This document shows positions 41,739 to 50,320 of a DNA stretch of 64,000 nt, in pieces. The position numbers were made by a program, and so were the translations under genes. This DNA is from Candidatus Eiseniibacteriota bacterium. GTDB taxonomy: Bacteria; Joyebacterota; Joyebacteria; Joyebacterales; Joyebacteraceae. A model generated the notes under the pieces. It searched no databases, was not told the DNA's origin, and saw nothing but the letters and a program-made list of their open reading frames with translations. The stretch spans positions 1 to 64,000 of the forward strand of contig JAUXGN010000006.1 of NCBI GenBank assembly GCA_030622115.1, read 5' to 3'. Numbering within the stretch: the stretch's first letter is position 1; each line of letters opens with the position of its first letter.

Positions 41739-43151
41739 ATGAGACGGACGCGGGTAGTTTGCACCATCGGACCGGCGACCGATTCGCGAGAGGGCATCGA
41801 GAGATTGATCGATGCAGGTATGGACATTGCCCGCCTCAACTTCTCGCACGGGACCAAGGACGAACACGGCGCCGTCATCGATCTTATCCGTGAGGCGTCC
41901 CGTGATCTCGACCACCCCGTAGCTATCCTTCAAGACCTGGCTGGTCCCAAGGTCCGAACCGGACCGCTGGCCGGTGGCCCTGTCATGCTCGTTCAGGGGC
42001 GACCCTTCACTCTGACCACTTCTGACGTTCCAGGCGATGCCGAGAAGGTCTCCGTCACATACGCGGGGCTGCCGGCAGACGTGGTGTCGGGAGACAGGGT
42101 CCTTCTCAGCGACGGAGCCATAGAACTCGTTGTCGAGCGCGTCAGCGGGACGGAGATCGACTGCACGGTCGTGGTTGGCGGCGCGCTTGGGGCGCGCAAG
42201 GGCATCAATCTTCCGGAATGTTCCATATCTGCGTCGGCCTTTTCAGAGAAGGACCGCGAGGATCTGGCCTTCGGACTCGCCGCGGGCGTGGATCTTGTGG
42301 CGGTCTCATTCGTACGGAGCGCAGGTGACATACGCGTCGTGCGGGAAGCCATGGGAGATGCGGGCGGGCGCATTCCCGTCATCGCAAAGATCGAGAGACG
42401 GGAGGCCCTTGCCGAGCTCGACGGGATTCTCGCAGAGGTGGATGGTGTAATGGTAGCAAGGGGAGACTTGGGTGTAGAGGTGCCTATCGAACGGGTTCCG
42501 GGCATCCAGAAAATGATCATCGAGAAGGCCAACAGGGCGGCGAAGCCGGTGATCACGGCGACACAGATGCTCATGTCGATGCAGAGCAATCCACGGCCGA
42601 CGAGAGCTGAGGTTACGGATGTCGCGAACGCAATCCTCGACGGGAGTGATGCCGTCATGCTGTCCGAGGAGACGGCGATCGGGAGCTATCCGGCTGAGGC
42701 TGTCGAGATGATGGACAGGATCGCCACAAGCGCTGAAGAGGATATCCCTCACACACGATGGCTATCGATGTATGACGCGGAGAGCAACCTTAGGCCGGAG
42801 GAATCAGTGGCCCGGGCGGCTTGCAGGATGGCGATGGAGCTCGATGCCGCAGCGATCGTCACCTTCACATACACTGGAAGCACGGCACGCCTCGTGGCAC
42901 GACACAGACCGGCGCAGCCGGTGATTGCGCCGACACCCCGGTCGGAGACCTACAGGCAGCTGGCGATGGTCTGGGGCACGGTTCCAGTCATGGCGGATCC
43001 CGCAGACAGCGACGCAGCAATAGAGAAGCGTGTGGTTCATCTGGCGATGGAGACCGGGCTTGTCAGAAAGGGCGAGCGGCTCGTCATCACAGCCGGACTC
43101 CCTCTGTATGTTGCTGGGACGACGAATCTCATCAAGGTTGTAACCGCGTAG
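41739..43151 (+). CDS. pyk: Pyruvate kinase
   Basis: Last step of glycolysis, PEP to pyruvate with ATP formation. It is 470 aa, normal. MRRTRVVCTIGPATDS opens the protein; later come DIARLNFSHGTKDEH, ILQDLAGPKVRTGPL, the metal/active-site segment IPVIAKIERREALAELD, ARGDLGVEVPIERVPGIQK, and PVITATQMLMSM. The ATG follows the rng stop with no gap, so the two are co-translated. Confidence 0.95.
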   Translation: MRRTRVVCTIGPATDSREGIERLIDAGMDIARLNFSHGTKDEHGAVIDLIREASRDLDHPVAILQDLAGPKVRTGPLAGGPVMLVQGRPFTLTTSDVPGDAEKVSVTYAGLPADVVSGDRVLLSDGAIELVVERVSGTEIDCTVVVGGALGARKGINLPECSISASAFSEKDREDLAFGLAAGVDLVAVSFVRSAGDIRVVREAMGDAGGRIPVIAKIERREALAELDGILAEVDGVMVARGDLGVEVPIERVPGIQKMIIEKANRAAKPVITATQMLMSMQSNPRPTRAEVTDVANAILDGSDAVMLSEETAIGSYPAEAVEMMDRIATSAEEDIPHTRWLSMYDAESNLRPEESVARAACRMAMELDAAAIVTFTYTGSTARLVARHRPAQPVIAPTPRSETYRQLAMVWGTVPVMADPADSDAAIEKRVVHLAMETGLVRKGERLVITAGLPLYVAGTTNLIKVVTA

Positions 43152-43175
43152 GCCGGGACGGCAGAGCGTGGTGGG

Positions 43176-43208
43176 GTGTTGAGAGTCTTACTCTCGTTCA
43201 ACCTTTTT
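43176..43208 (+). terminator. Rho-independent terminator after pyk
   Basis: Stem GAGAGT-CTT-ACTCTC (43181-43195), with outer GGT/ACC pairing across an internal loop, followed by TTTTT at 43204-43208. It ends the rng-pyk transcript. Confidence 0.65.
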
Positions 43209-43210
43209 GC

Positions 43211-43240
43211 TTGACGCGTACTCCAACAGAACGATATACT
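43211..43240 (+). promoter_or_regulatory. Strong sigma-70 promoter of the GNAT array
   Basis: TTGACG (43211-43216), 18-base spacer, TATACT (43235-43240), immediately after the pyk terminator. It would transcribe the 19-codon ORF at 43301 and the three acetyltransferase genes. Confidence 0.6.
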
Positions 43241-43300
43241 TCAAATTCAAGGTGCAAGTTCTTCAATCGTCAATGGTCAAGAGCGTAGAGGAGGTGCTTG

Positions 43301-43360
43301 ATGTCCGACATTAGCTTGGCGAGCCGTGTGATATCGTGCCTCGAGAGACCAGTCCTCTAG
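43301..43360 (+). CDS. Possible 19-codon leader peptide
   Basis: Encodes MSDISLASRVISCLERPVL from ATG 43301, six bases after GAGGAGG and about 55 bases downstream of the predicted transcription start. About 220 bases of apparently non-coding leader, with a CTGTCC/GGACAG inverted pair, separate it from the first acetyltransferase. Either a regulatory leader peptide or the stub of a decayed gene; no homologue recognised. Confidence 0.35.
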   Translation: MSDISLASRVISCLERPVL

Positions 43361-43578
43361 CTGTCCAGATCCCGACGATGCCTTGGGGTTCCCGGACAGA
43401 CGCTGGGGGCCACCTCTCGGAAGACAGTAGATCCAGCGACATCAGGATATCACGGTTTTCGGCGGAGCCTATGACTCTGCCTGCGCCCACACCTGCTTGG
43501 GACGGGTTGTTGGATTCAGGCGCTGACTGCCAATCAATAACAGATGCGGCGCCTCACTGCCGCGACGAGGAGCACAGG
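43361..43578 (+). other. Untranslated leader of the GNAT operon
   Basis: About 218 bases between the leader ORF and the first acetyltransferase. The acetyltransferase frame is open through it from 43336 but has no ribosome-binding site upstream, and the translation looks unlike the family. A CTGTCC...GGACAG pair (about 43361-43398) could fold. I recognise no known riboswitch here. Confidence 0.4.
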
Positions 43579-44655
43579 ATGCTGAGGATACGAGAATTCG
43601 ACTATTCGGACGGGGACTACGAGGCCATGATCTTACTGGTGAATACCATCTGGCCCGACGAACCTTCGTCTATTGAAGGCACGAGATACTGGGACGACAC
43701 GCGGGACAGGAGCTACATGTTCGAGCGATTCGTGGCGGAGCAGAACGGGTCGATTGTAGGCTACGTGACATATGGCGAGTCGTCGTGGAGTCATGTGCCT
43801 GGCAAATACTTCATTCAGGTGAGGGTTCTGCCGGACCGGCAGAGACAGGGAATCGGATCGAGTCTTTATGATCATGCCGTTGGAGTTGTGAGCGGACGTG
43901 AGCTCAGACCGATCGCATTCACATCGCACGCGCGAGAGGATCAGCCTCAAGGATTCCGGTTCCTGACGTCACGCGGTTATGAGCAGACCATGCGGGGTGA
44001 GGTTTCCTGGCTCACGCTTGCTGATTTCGACGAGGAGCGTTTCCGCGGAGTCGAGGAGAAGGTGCTTGAGCAGGGTATCGAGATCAGGACATTCACCGAG
44101 CTTGACGGTATCGATCCCAAGCTTCGCGAGAGGATGTGGGAGCTCGATCACGAGCTCATGAAAGACGTACCGTCGCCGGATCCGGTTACGAAGCAACCGT
44201 TCGAGCAGTTCCTGAAGTGGCTCGAGAGTCCCTCGTTCTTGCCGGATGCCTGGCTCATCGCTGTGGACAAGGAGGCGTACGTCGGTATGACCGAGTTCTG
44301 GAAGAGGCTGGCCTCTCCCGACAGATTGGGAACCGGTCTGACGGGCGTGGTGAGAAGTCACCGGCGCCGAGGTATCGCGACGGCGCTGAAGGTCAGAGCG
44401 ATCCACTTCGCAAAGGACTACGGCGCCCATGTGATCGAGACCGACAACGAGGAGAAGAACCCAATGTACAGCCTGAACGTGGATCTGGGGTTCAAGGCTC
44501 GTCCGGGGTGGTTGAGCTTCAAGAAGACGCTGGCGACGGCGACTGAGGCAGTCGGAGCAGCTGGAGCTGGGACCGCGAAAGCAGCCGGTGCGGTTGGAGC
44601 TGGGACCGCGGAAGCGGCCGGTGCGGTTGAATCCGATGCTGACACAGACAACTGA
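43579..44655 (+). CDS. Two-domain GNAT acetyltransferase, paralogue 1, with Ala/Gly-rich tail
   Basis: A 358-aa protein with two GNAT folds. The first has motif A in YFIQVRVLPDRQRQGIGSSLYDH; the second in VVRSHRRRGIATALKVRAIHFAK with IETDNEEKNPMYSLNVDLGF. The substrate is unknown. It ends in a low-complexity tail (AGAGTAKAAGAVGAGTAEAA) encoded by a 33-base direct repeat that its two paralogues lack. ATG 43579 follows GAGGAGCACAGG. It overlaps the next gene by one base, suggesting a co-translated series. Mycothiol-synthase-like two-domain GNATs are a possible relative, but this is not shown. Confidence 0.85.
   Translation: MLRIREFDYSDGDYEAMILLVNTIWPDEPSSIEGTRYWDDTRDRSYMFERFVAEQNGSIVGYVTYGESSWSHVPGKYFIQVRVLPDRQRQGIGSSLYDHAVGVVSGRELRPIAFTSHAREDQPQGFRFLTSRGYEQTMRGEVSWLTLADFDEERFRGVEEKVLEQGIEIRTFTELDGIDPKLRERMWELDHELMKDVPSPDPVTKQPFEQFLKWLESPSFLPDAWLIAVDKEAYVGMTEFWKRLASPDRLGTGLTGVVRSHRRRGIATALKVRAIHFAKDYGAHVIETDNEEKNPMYSLNVDLGFKARPGWLSFKKTLATATEAVGAAGAGTAKAAGAVGAGTAEAAGAVESDADTDN
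44563..44628 (+). repeat. 33-bp direct repeat, two copies, in the GNAT 1 C-terminal coding region
   Basis: Copies at 44563-44595 and 44596-44628 begin GGAGCTGGGACCGCG and differ at two bases. In frame they encode GAGTAKAAGAV and GAGTAEAAGAV. A length divisible by three allows copy-number change without frameshift. Confidence 0.8.
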
Positions 44656-45662
44656 TGATGGATACGGAGAATGACATGACACAGCTGATACGAGAATTCA
44701 GCAGCACGGACGCGGACTGCGAAGCGGTCGTGGAGATTCACAACATGCTCTGGCCCGAGTATCTTGGGAGCACCAAGGGGATGAGGGCGAACGATGCCAA
44801 CCGGGATCCTGCGTTCTACTTCCAGCGCCTGATGTGGGAAGAGGATGGGAAGGTCGTGGCTTACGCATCGTTCGGCGAGTCGGCATGGAGCCACAAGCCG
44901 GGAAAGTACTTCATCTACATTCAGGTGCCGCCCGATCACCAGCGGCGGGGCATTGGCTCAGCCTTTTACGATCACATCATGGAGGTGCTGGCCAAGCGCG
45001 AGAATCATCCGCAGAAACTGGTGTCGGATACACGTGAGGACATGGAAGAGTACATCAGGTTCTTGACCAAGCGCGGCTTCAAACAGACCCAGAGGCAAGA
45101 GGTGTCGCGGCTGGACGTAGCGGGCTTCGATTGGGAGGCCTTTGCCGGGTACCGGGGACGGGCTCAATCCCACGGTCTCGCCATCGCTACGGTGGTTGAA
45201 CTCTCGAAGACGGATCCGGAGTATAAGCGAAAGCTCTACGATCTGGTCTGGGAGATCCTTAAGGATGTGCCGATGCCGGACCCGCTTACTCGGCGTCCAT
45301 ATGATTTGTGGATCAAGCAGTTCGATCACCCCGCGTTCTTTCCGGAGTCGTGGTTCATCGCTACGGACGGGGACGATTACGTAGGCATGTCGAGTCTCTG
45401 GTTGGCCCTCGCTGACCAGAACAGGCTTGATGTGGGGTTGACCGGTATGCTTAGACCCTACAGGCGGAAGGGAATCGCGACGGAGCTCAAGGTTCACACA
45501 ATAGAACTTGCTAGAGACAGGAACGTCCGGTACCTCACTACCGACAATGAGGAGAACAACCCGATGTACGATCTGAATGTCAAGCTGGGGTTTGCGCGGA
45601 TGCCGGGCTGGCTCAACTTCGCGAATGAACTGAATAGGGAGAAGGCGGAGACAGGCACATGA
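44655..45662 (+). CDS. Two-domain GNAT acetyltransferase, paralogue 2
   Basis: A 335-aa paralogue of the flanking genes: LIREFSSTDADCEAVVEIHN start, first GNAT motif YFIYIQVPPDHQRRGIGSAFYDH, second MLRPYRRKGIATELKVHTIELAR with TTDNEENNPMYDLNVKLGF. ATG 44655 or 44658 can start it; it overlaps the ends of both neighbours. It lacks the Ala-rich tail of paralogue 1. Confidence 0.87.
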   Translation: MMDTENDMTQLIREFSSTDADCEAVVEIHNMLWPEYLGSTKGMRANDANRDPAFYFQRLMWEEDGKVVAYASFGESAWSHKPGKYFIYIQVPPDHQRRGIGSAFYDHIMEVLAKRENHPQKLVSDTREDMEEYIRFLTKRGFKQTQRQEVSRLDVAGFDWEAFAGYRGRAQSHGLAIATVVELSKTDPEYKRKLYDLVWEILKDVPMPDPLTRRPYDLWIKQFDHPAFFPESWFIATDGDDYVGMSSLWLALADQNRLDVGLTGMLRPYRRKGIATELKVHTIELARDRNVRYLTTDNEENNPMYDLNVKLGFARMPGWLNFANELNREKAETGT

Positions 45663-46684
45663 CAGTCTCAGATGCAACAATGACAATCCGGCCATTCGAG
45701 CCGAATGATGGCGACTACGAGGCAGTGGTCGGAATCAGCAACGCGCTCTGGCCGGATGAGCGCACATCGGTTCGTCAGTTCCGGTACAGGGACGAAAACA
45801 GAGATCGTAGATTTGTGCTGGAGCGCTTTATGGGGGAGGTGGACGGGGAAGTCGTGGCGATCGGCACCTACGGCGAGATGTCGTGGTGCCACAAGCCGGG
45901 CAAGTACTACATCGAGGTCGAGGTTCACCCCGGTTTTCAGAGACGGGGATACGGGAGCCGGTTTCACGATTTCCTGGTGGCCGAGCTTGAGCCTCGGAAC
46001 CCCATTTGGCTGACGGCGTGGACGCGTGAGGACAAACCGGAGTATGTGCGATTCATCACGAGTCGGGGGTATGAATCCGTGATGCGCTACGCCGTGTCGC
46101 GCCTCAGTATTGCGGAGTTCGACTTCGAGCGATTCGCCGGTCTCTCCACACGCATGGATGAGCAGAAGATCAAGATACTGTGCCTTTCCGACCTTCCTCA
46201 GGTTGACAAGGACTGGAAACGCTCGTACTACGAGCTCGAGTGGGAGCTCTCCCAGGATGTGCCGTTCACGGATCCTCCAACGAAGGAGACGTTCGAGCAC
46301 TTCTGCACGCGGTTCGAAAGCCCTGCGTTTGACGCAGATGCGCACTGGTTCGCACGGGACGGTGAGCGCTACGTGGGGCATAGCGGCGTCTGGCTTTCCG
46401 AGGCCGATCCCAAGAAGCTCTACACGGGGCTCACCGGCGTCGTCAGAACGCATCGCCGTCGCGGCATAGCGACAGCGCTCAAAGTGCAGGGTGTCGAGTT
46501 CGCTCGTGTCCGGGGGGTGGACGTGATCGAGACCGACAACGAAGAGAACAACCCGATGTTTGGACTCAATCTCGAGCTCGGTTTCAGGGCTGTCCCAGCG
46601 TGGATCGAGTACAGGAGAACGGTGCGGGAGGTGTGCTTGGATGAGTGCGAAGATGAAGAAGAGCGACGAGGAATGGCGACGTGA
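45659..46684 (+). CDS. Two-domain GNAT acetyltransferase, paralogue 3
   Basis: A 341-aa third paralogue: MTIRPFEPNDGDYEAVVGISN start, YYIEVEVHPGFQRRGYGSRFHDF and VVRTHRRRGIATALKVQGVEFAR with IETDNEENNPMFGLNLELGF. It is coupled to paralogue 2 by ATGA. Its last 44 bases overlap the start of msrB in another frame. Confidence 0.87.
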   Translation: MTVSDATMTIRPFEPNDGDYEAVVGISNALWPDERTSVRQFRYRDENRDRRFVLERFMGEVDGEVVAIGTYGEMSWCHKPGKYYIEVEVHPGFQRRGYGSRFHDFLVAELEPRNPIWLTAWTREDKPEYVRFITSRGYESVMRYAVSRLSIAEFDFERFAGLSTRMDEQKIKILCLSDLPQVDKDWKRSYYELEWELSQDVPFTDPPTKETFEHFCTRFESPAFDADAHWFARDGERYVGHSGVWLSEADPKKLYTGLTGVVRTHRRRGIATALKVQGVEFARVRGVDVIETDNEENNPMFGLNLELGFRAVPAWIEYRRTVREVCLDECEDEEERRGMAT

Positions 46685-47060
46685 ACTGGACGCGGACGTC
46701 TACCGCGTCACGCGGGTGGGAGGGACCGAGGCTCCATTCAGTGGAGAGTACGATGGCTACAAGGGTGACGGGGTATTCAAGTGCGCCTGTTGCGGCGAAG
46801 TGCTCTTTCTCGGTGAGGACAAGTTTGATTCGGGTACCGGGTGGCCGAGTTTCTGGAGGCCGGCCAAGGAGAGCAGCGTGACGACTGAGGGAGATGAGGG
46901 CAGAGCTCGTTTCAGGGTCGAGGTGCTCTGCCGAAGCTGCGGTGCACATCTGGGGCACGTCTTCCAGGACGGCCCGCAGCCGACCGGACTCCGATACTGC
47001 ATCAATTCGCTGGCGGTCGACCTTGATGAGGGAGATGACGCCGCGGGGGAGGACCGATGA
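46641..47060 (+). CDS. msrB: Peptide-methionine (R)-S-oxide reductase MsrB
   Basis: Repairs oxidised methionine (R-sulfoxide) in proteins. It is 139 aa. Zinc-binding pairs CACCGE and CRSCGAHLGH, the family box KFDSGTGWPSFWRP, and the catalytic Cys near residue 119 in LRYCINSLAVDL. ATG 46641 follows GGGAGG by eight bases; ATG 46653 is possible. It ends in an ATGA overlap with the AI-2E-type gene. Confidence 0.94.
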   Translation: MSAKMKKSDEEWRRELDADVYRVTRVGGTEAPFSGEYDGYKGDGVFKCACCGEVLFLGEDKFDSGTGWPSFWRPAKESSVTTEGDEGRARFRVEVLCRSCGAHLGHVFQDGPQPTGLRYCINSLAVDLDEGDDAAGEDR

Positions 47061-48121
47061 CCGGAATGTCCGCACATGGTGATTTCGTCCGGCGTGTACT
47101 CATCGTGATAGTCCTTGTCGCGATTGCAGGACTCACCCTGCTTGTTCTCAGTAGCGCCGCTAGCCTATTCCTCATGATCTTCGCAGGCCTTCTGCTGGCA
47201 GTTCTTCTGGACGGCGTCGCATCGTTCGTGTCCGAGAGAACTCCATTTCCACGGGGATTGGTGTTGGGGGCGACCGTTCTGGGGTTTCTCATTTTCGGGG
47301 TGGCGTCGTTCTGGGGGGTGGGGCCGCGTGTCGGAGCCCAGCTTTCCGAGTTTGTGGATCTCATTCCGAGCGCGATCTCAAAGGCGGAGGCGGCGTTTCG
47401 GGAGTACGAATGGAGTCGGAAGCTCCTGTCGCTGACCATCGAGCCCAAGGAGCTACTGGCTCTTGGAGGTGGCGTGCTTCGTCCGATAACGGGTCTCTTC
47501 TCAGGGGTCTTCGCGGGCGTTGTCAATGTACTGATCATCCTTGTGGTGGGGATATATGTGGCGGCGTCGCCCAGAACGCACGTGAGTGGAGCACTGCGGC
47601 TTCTTCCCGTTTCGCGGCGTCCGAGAGCAGTCGAGGTGGTGGCGGCGCTGACGCATGTGATCAGACGCTGGATTGCGGGGCGACTGGCTTCAATGCTGGT
47701 CGTTGGAGTTCTCACAATAGTGGGGCTCCTCATCGCAGGCGTCCCGCTGGCTCTGACGCTCGGTCTCTTCGCGGCGTTGGCTGCGTTTGTTCCGTACGTG
47801 GGACCAGCAATAGGTGCGATACCCGCGATACTCGTAGCACTCACTGATGAACCGGTGAAGGCGCTCTATGTGGTGCTCGTGTTCACGCTCGTCCAGGTTC
47901 TCGATAACTACATCATCACACCACTCATAGATCAGAAGACCGTGTCGCTGCCCCCCGCATTGCTCATCAGCGCCCAGATACTGATGGGCATACTGCTTGG
48001 AGCGGCGGGAGTGCTTCTGGCGACCCCGCTCGTGGTCGTCATCGTCGTGCTGGTCCAGATGCTCTACGTCCAGGACGTGCTCGGGGATCATATTCGCGTT
48101 CTCGGATCGGGGGATGCGTGA
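47057..48121 (+). CDS. AI-2E family transporter (PerM/YdiK-like)
   Basis: A 354-aa membrane protein with about seven to eight hydrophobic segments (VLIVIVLVAIAGLTLLVLSS at the N-terminus; LASMLVVGVLTIVGLLIAGV; LGLFAALAAFVPYVGPAIGAI) and the family motif VPYVGPAIGAIPAILVAL. Members export AI-2 or ions; substrate not determined here. It is coupled to msrB and to the YihY gene by ATGA overlaps. Confidence 0.88.
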   Translation: MTGMSAHGDFVRRVLIVIVLVAIAGLTLLVLSSAASLFLMIFAGLLLAVLLDGVASFVSERTPFPRGLVLGATVLGFLIFGVASFWGVGPRVGAQLSEFVDLIPSAISKAEAAFREYEWSRKLLSLTIEPKELLALGGGVLRPITGLFSGVFAGVVNVLIILVVGIYVAASPRTHVSGALRLLPVSRRPRAVEVVAALTHVIRRWIAGRLASMLVVGVLTIVGLLIAGVPLALTLGLFAALAAFVPYVGPAIGAIPAILVALTDEPVKALYVVLVFTLVQVLDNYIITPLIDQKTVSLPPALLISAQILMGILLGAAGVLLATPLVVVIVVLVQMLYVQDVLGDHIRVLGSGDA

Positions 48122-49020
48122 TGTTTCGCATCCTTCTCTCCGTGGCCAGGAGATCGATAGAGCGGTTTGTGGAGGAGCGTGGCCCCGAAGCCGCCGCGGG
48201 CATGGGATTCTACGCGGTGTTCTCGCTCTTCCCCTTCCTCATGCTTCTTGTCGCCGCGGCAAGCGCCGCCCTCAGGGACCCCGACATCCAGAACAGGATT
48301 CTCGATGCCGCCCTCGGGCTGATGCCCGTATCAGGGGAGTTCGTGGGCCAGAACATCGAGCGCATCATGTCTTCCCGTGTGACGTTCGGTGTCGTTGGGA
48401 CCGTCATGCTGACGTGGGCTGCCACAAGCGCCTTCGCGGTGTTCTCCCTCAATGTAAACAGAGCCTGGACCCATTTCCGTCCCGTGGCTCTTCTGCGAGC
48501 GCGCATAGCCGCCCTGGCCGTTGTGGGCTTCCTGGTCGCGACGAGTTCGCTCGCGATCCTGGGGGGCGGCTCGACAGGCATTCTGTCTCGTCTGGCCACC
48601 GACTGGGGCCTGGACAGGGCGGCGCTGCCGGCGGTTCCTCTTGGACTTGTTGTACCTGCAGCAGGCTTCGTTGCTCTAGTGTTCTTCTACCGTCTGATTC
48701 CGGCGGTGAGAGTCCTGTGGCGGGAGGCCGTGGTAGGATCGCTTGCTGCCGTCGTTCTCCTGTGGACAGGAACGAGGTTCTTCGCATTGTTCCTGCAGAG
48801 CGGTGTCGTTCGCTACAACGTGATCTACGGATCGCTCGGCGCCCTCATCGCTTTCATGACCTGGGTGTACATGGCAAGCCTCATCACGATCTTCGGGGCG
48901 CATGTCGCCTCAGCAGTTGCGCGATCCACACGTATCTCGTCTGATGCAGCCGTGAACGGCGCCGAGAACGAGGCCGGGGGCGCAGCAACAAAGGCCGCTC
49001 TCGGAAGGGAGGAGTCATGA
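48118..49020 (+). CDS. YihY/BrkB-family membrane protein
   Basis: A 300-aa inner-membrane protein with six predicted membrane helices and the family pattern: AAGMGFYAVFSLFPFLMLLVA, ATSAFAVFSLNVNRAW and YGSLGALIAFMTWVYMASLITIFG. Function of the family is not settled. The start is GTG 48118 or ATG 48121. Its C-terminal tail is Ala/Glu rich. Confidence 0.88.
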   Translation: MMFRILLSVARRSIERFVEERGPEAAAGMGFYAVFSLFPFLMLLVAAASAALRDPDIQNRILDAALGLMPVSGEFVGQNIERIMSSRVTFGVVGTVMLTWAATSAFAVFSLNVNRAWTHFRPVALLRARIAALAVVGFLVATSSLAILGGGSTGILSRLATDWGLDRAALPAVPLGLVVPAAGFVALVFFYRLIPAVRVLWREAVVGSLAAVVLLWTGTRFFALFLQSGVVRYNVIYGSLGALIAFMTWVYMASLITIFGAHVASAVARSTRISSDAAVNGAENEAGGAATKAALGREES

Positions 49021-49856
49021 GAGTACTGCGTGATCGCTTTCTTGCCGCCATGATCGCGGTCAAGCCTCTGCCCGGCTCTCCGGACTACTCGGGTGACGAC
49101 GAGCTGATCATCGAGAGCGCCCTTCGTGACCTCGAGAGCTACAGGAGCGCCGGTGTCGATGCCATACTTCTCGAGAACAGCCACGATCTTCCGTACATCA
49201 AACCGCCGCTCGATCCGCTGGCGGTCGATCTCATGACACGGACCGCCAGCTCGGTGCGTCGGGAGTTCGACGGCCCCATCGGCATCCAGATGCTCGAGGC
49301 GGCCAACGTAACCGCTCTCGAGATCGCGGAGGAATCGGATCTGGATTTCATCCGCGTGGAATCGTACGTCTTCGCGCACGTGGGAGGAGCCGGCATCATT
49401 GAGGCCTGTGCGGGACAACTGCTCAGGCGGAGGAAGGCGCTCGGGTGTGAGCATATCCGGATCCTGGCCGACGTCCACAAGAAGCACTGTTCACACGCCC
49501 TCAAGGGGGACCTGAGCATCATCGACGAGGTCAAACAGGCTGAGTTCTTCAAGGTGGAGGGGGTTGTGGTGACCGGCGCGATGACGACGGAACCGCCCGA
49601 TACCGCCGAACTGGCACGCTTGTCGGAGTCGGCATCGGTCCCGGTCGTGGTCGGCTCCGGAATGACAGCGACGAACATCGCCACCTATCTGCCATTGGCT
49701 ACCGGATTCATCGTGGGTTCCACCTTTCGCCGTGGCGGGCGATTCCTGGAAGAACTTGACCGGTCGCGGTTGGACGAGTTCATGAGGACATTCACAGCGT
49801 TGCGAGAGGCAGCGGCCGGTGGCGGTCCTGCCGGCTTGGAGGGGGAGGGACTGTGA
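49017..49856 (+). CDS. BtpA/SgcQ-family TIM-barrel protein
   Basis: A 279-aa protein of the BtpA family: AMIAVKPLPGSPDYSG, AGVDAILLENSHDLPY, IGIQMLEAANVTALEIA, FIRVESYVFAHVGGAG, LADVHKKHCSHAL, VVVTGAMTTEPPD and VVVGSGMTATNI all fit. Named for photosystem I assembly in cyanobacteria, but family members elsewhere (SgcQ) are probably sugar or nucleoside enzymes. No photosystem is implied here. Confidence 0.88.
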   Translation: MRVLRDRFLAAMIAVKPLPGSPDYSGDDELIIESALRDLESYRSAGVDAILLENSHDLPYIKPPLDPLAVDLMTRTASSVRREFDGPIGIQMLEAANVTALEIAEESDLDFIRVESYVFAHVGGAGIIEACAGQLLRRRKALGCEHIRILADVHKKHCSHALKGDLSIIDEVKQAEFFKVEGVVVTGAMTTEPPDTAELARLSESASVPVVVGSGMTATNIATYLPLATGFIVGSTFRRGGRFLEELDRSRLDEFMRTFTALREAAAGGGPAGLEGEGL

Positions 49857-50272
49857 TCAGGATCAGTGACCGGATCTCCATAGATGAATCTGAGATCGTG
49901 TTCGAGTTCGTGCGAGCGTCCGGCCCCGGCGGCCAGAACGTCAATAAGGTTGCAACCGCCGTCCAGCTCCGCTTCGATATCCGCGCTTGCGCGACTATGC
50001 CCGATGATGTGAAGGAGAAACTCGTCAGTCTCGGGGGAAAGCGTGTCTCGCGGGGTGGCACGCTGATCATTGACGCGAGACGCTTCAGAACACAGGAGAG
50101 AAATCGCCAGGACGCTCTCGACAGGTTTGTGGCTCTTGTCAGGAAAGCAGCCGTTCGAAAGAAGCGGAGAAGGCGGACGGCTCCATCTCGCGCATCGAAG
50201 GAGCGACGACTGGACGAGAAGCGACGGAAGTCGCAAACGAAGCAGCTCAGGAGGGACGTGGGCGTAGATTGA
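49853..50272 (+). CDS. arfB: Alternative ribosome-rescue factor ArfB
   Basis: A 139-aa release-factor-like peptidyl-tRNA hydrolase that frees stalled ribosomes. The GGQ motif lies in VRASGPGGQNVNKVATAVQLRF, and the C-terminal tail is long and basic (RKAAVRKKRRRRTAPSRASK), as required for entry into the empty mRNA channel. The start is GTG 49853, coupled to the BtpA gene. It lacks the codon-recognition domain of PrfA/PrfB. Confidence 0.93.
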   Translation: MIRISDRISIDESEIVFEFVRASGPGGQNVNKVATAVQLRFDIRACATMPDDVKEKLVSLGGKRVSRGGTLIIDARRFRTQERNRQDALDRFVALVRKAAVRKKRRRRTAPSRASKERRLDEKRRKSQTKQLRRDVGVD

Positions 50273-50320
50273 CCGTGCCCGAGAAACTCCGCGCCGTCAG
50301 ATGGATGCTACGACGCCCAC

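Noticed and set aside
49017-49856. BtpA similarity as a sign of photosynthesis
   Set aside because: The family is widespread in non-phototrophs; no photosystem gene is present.
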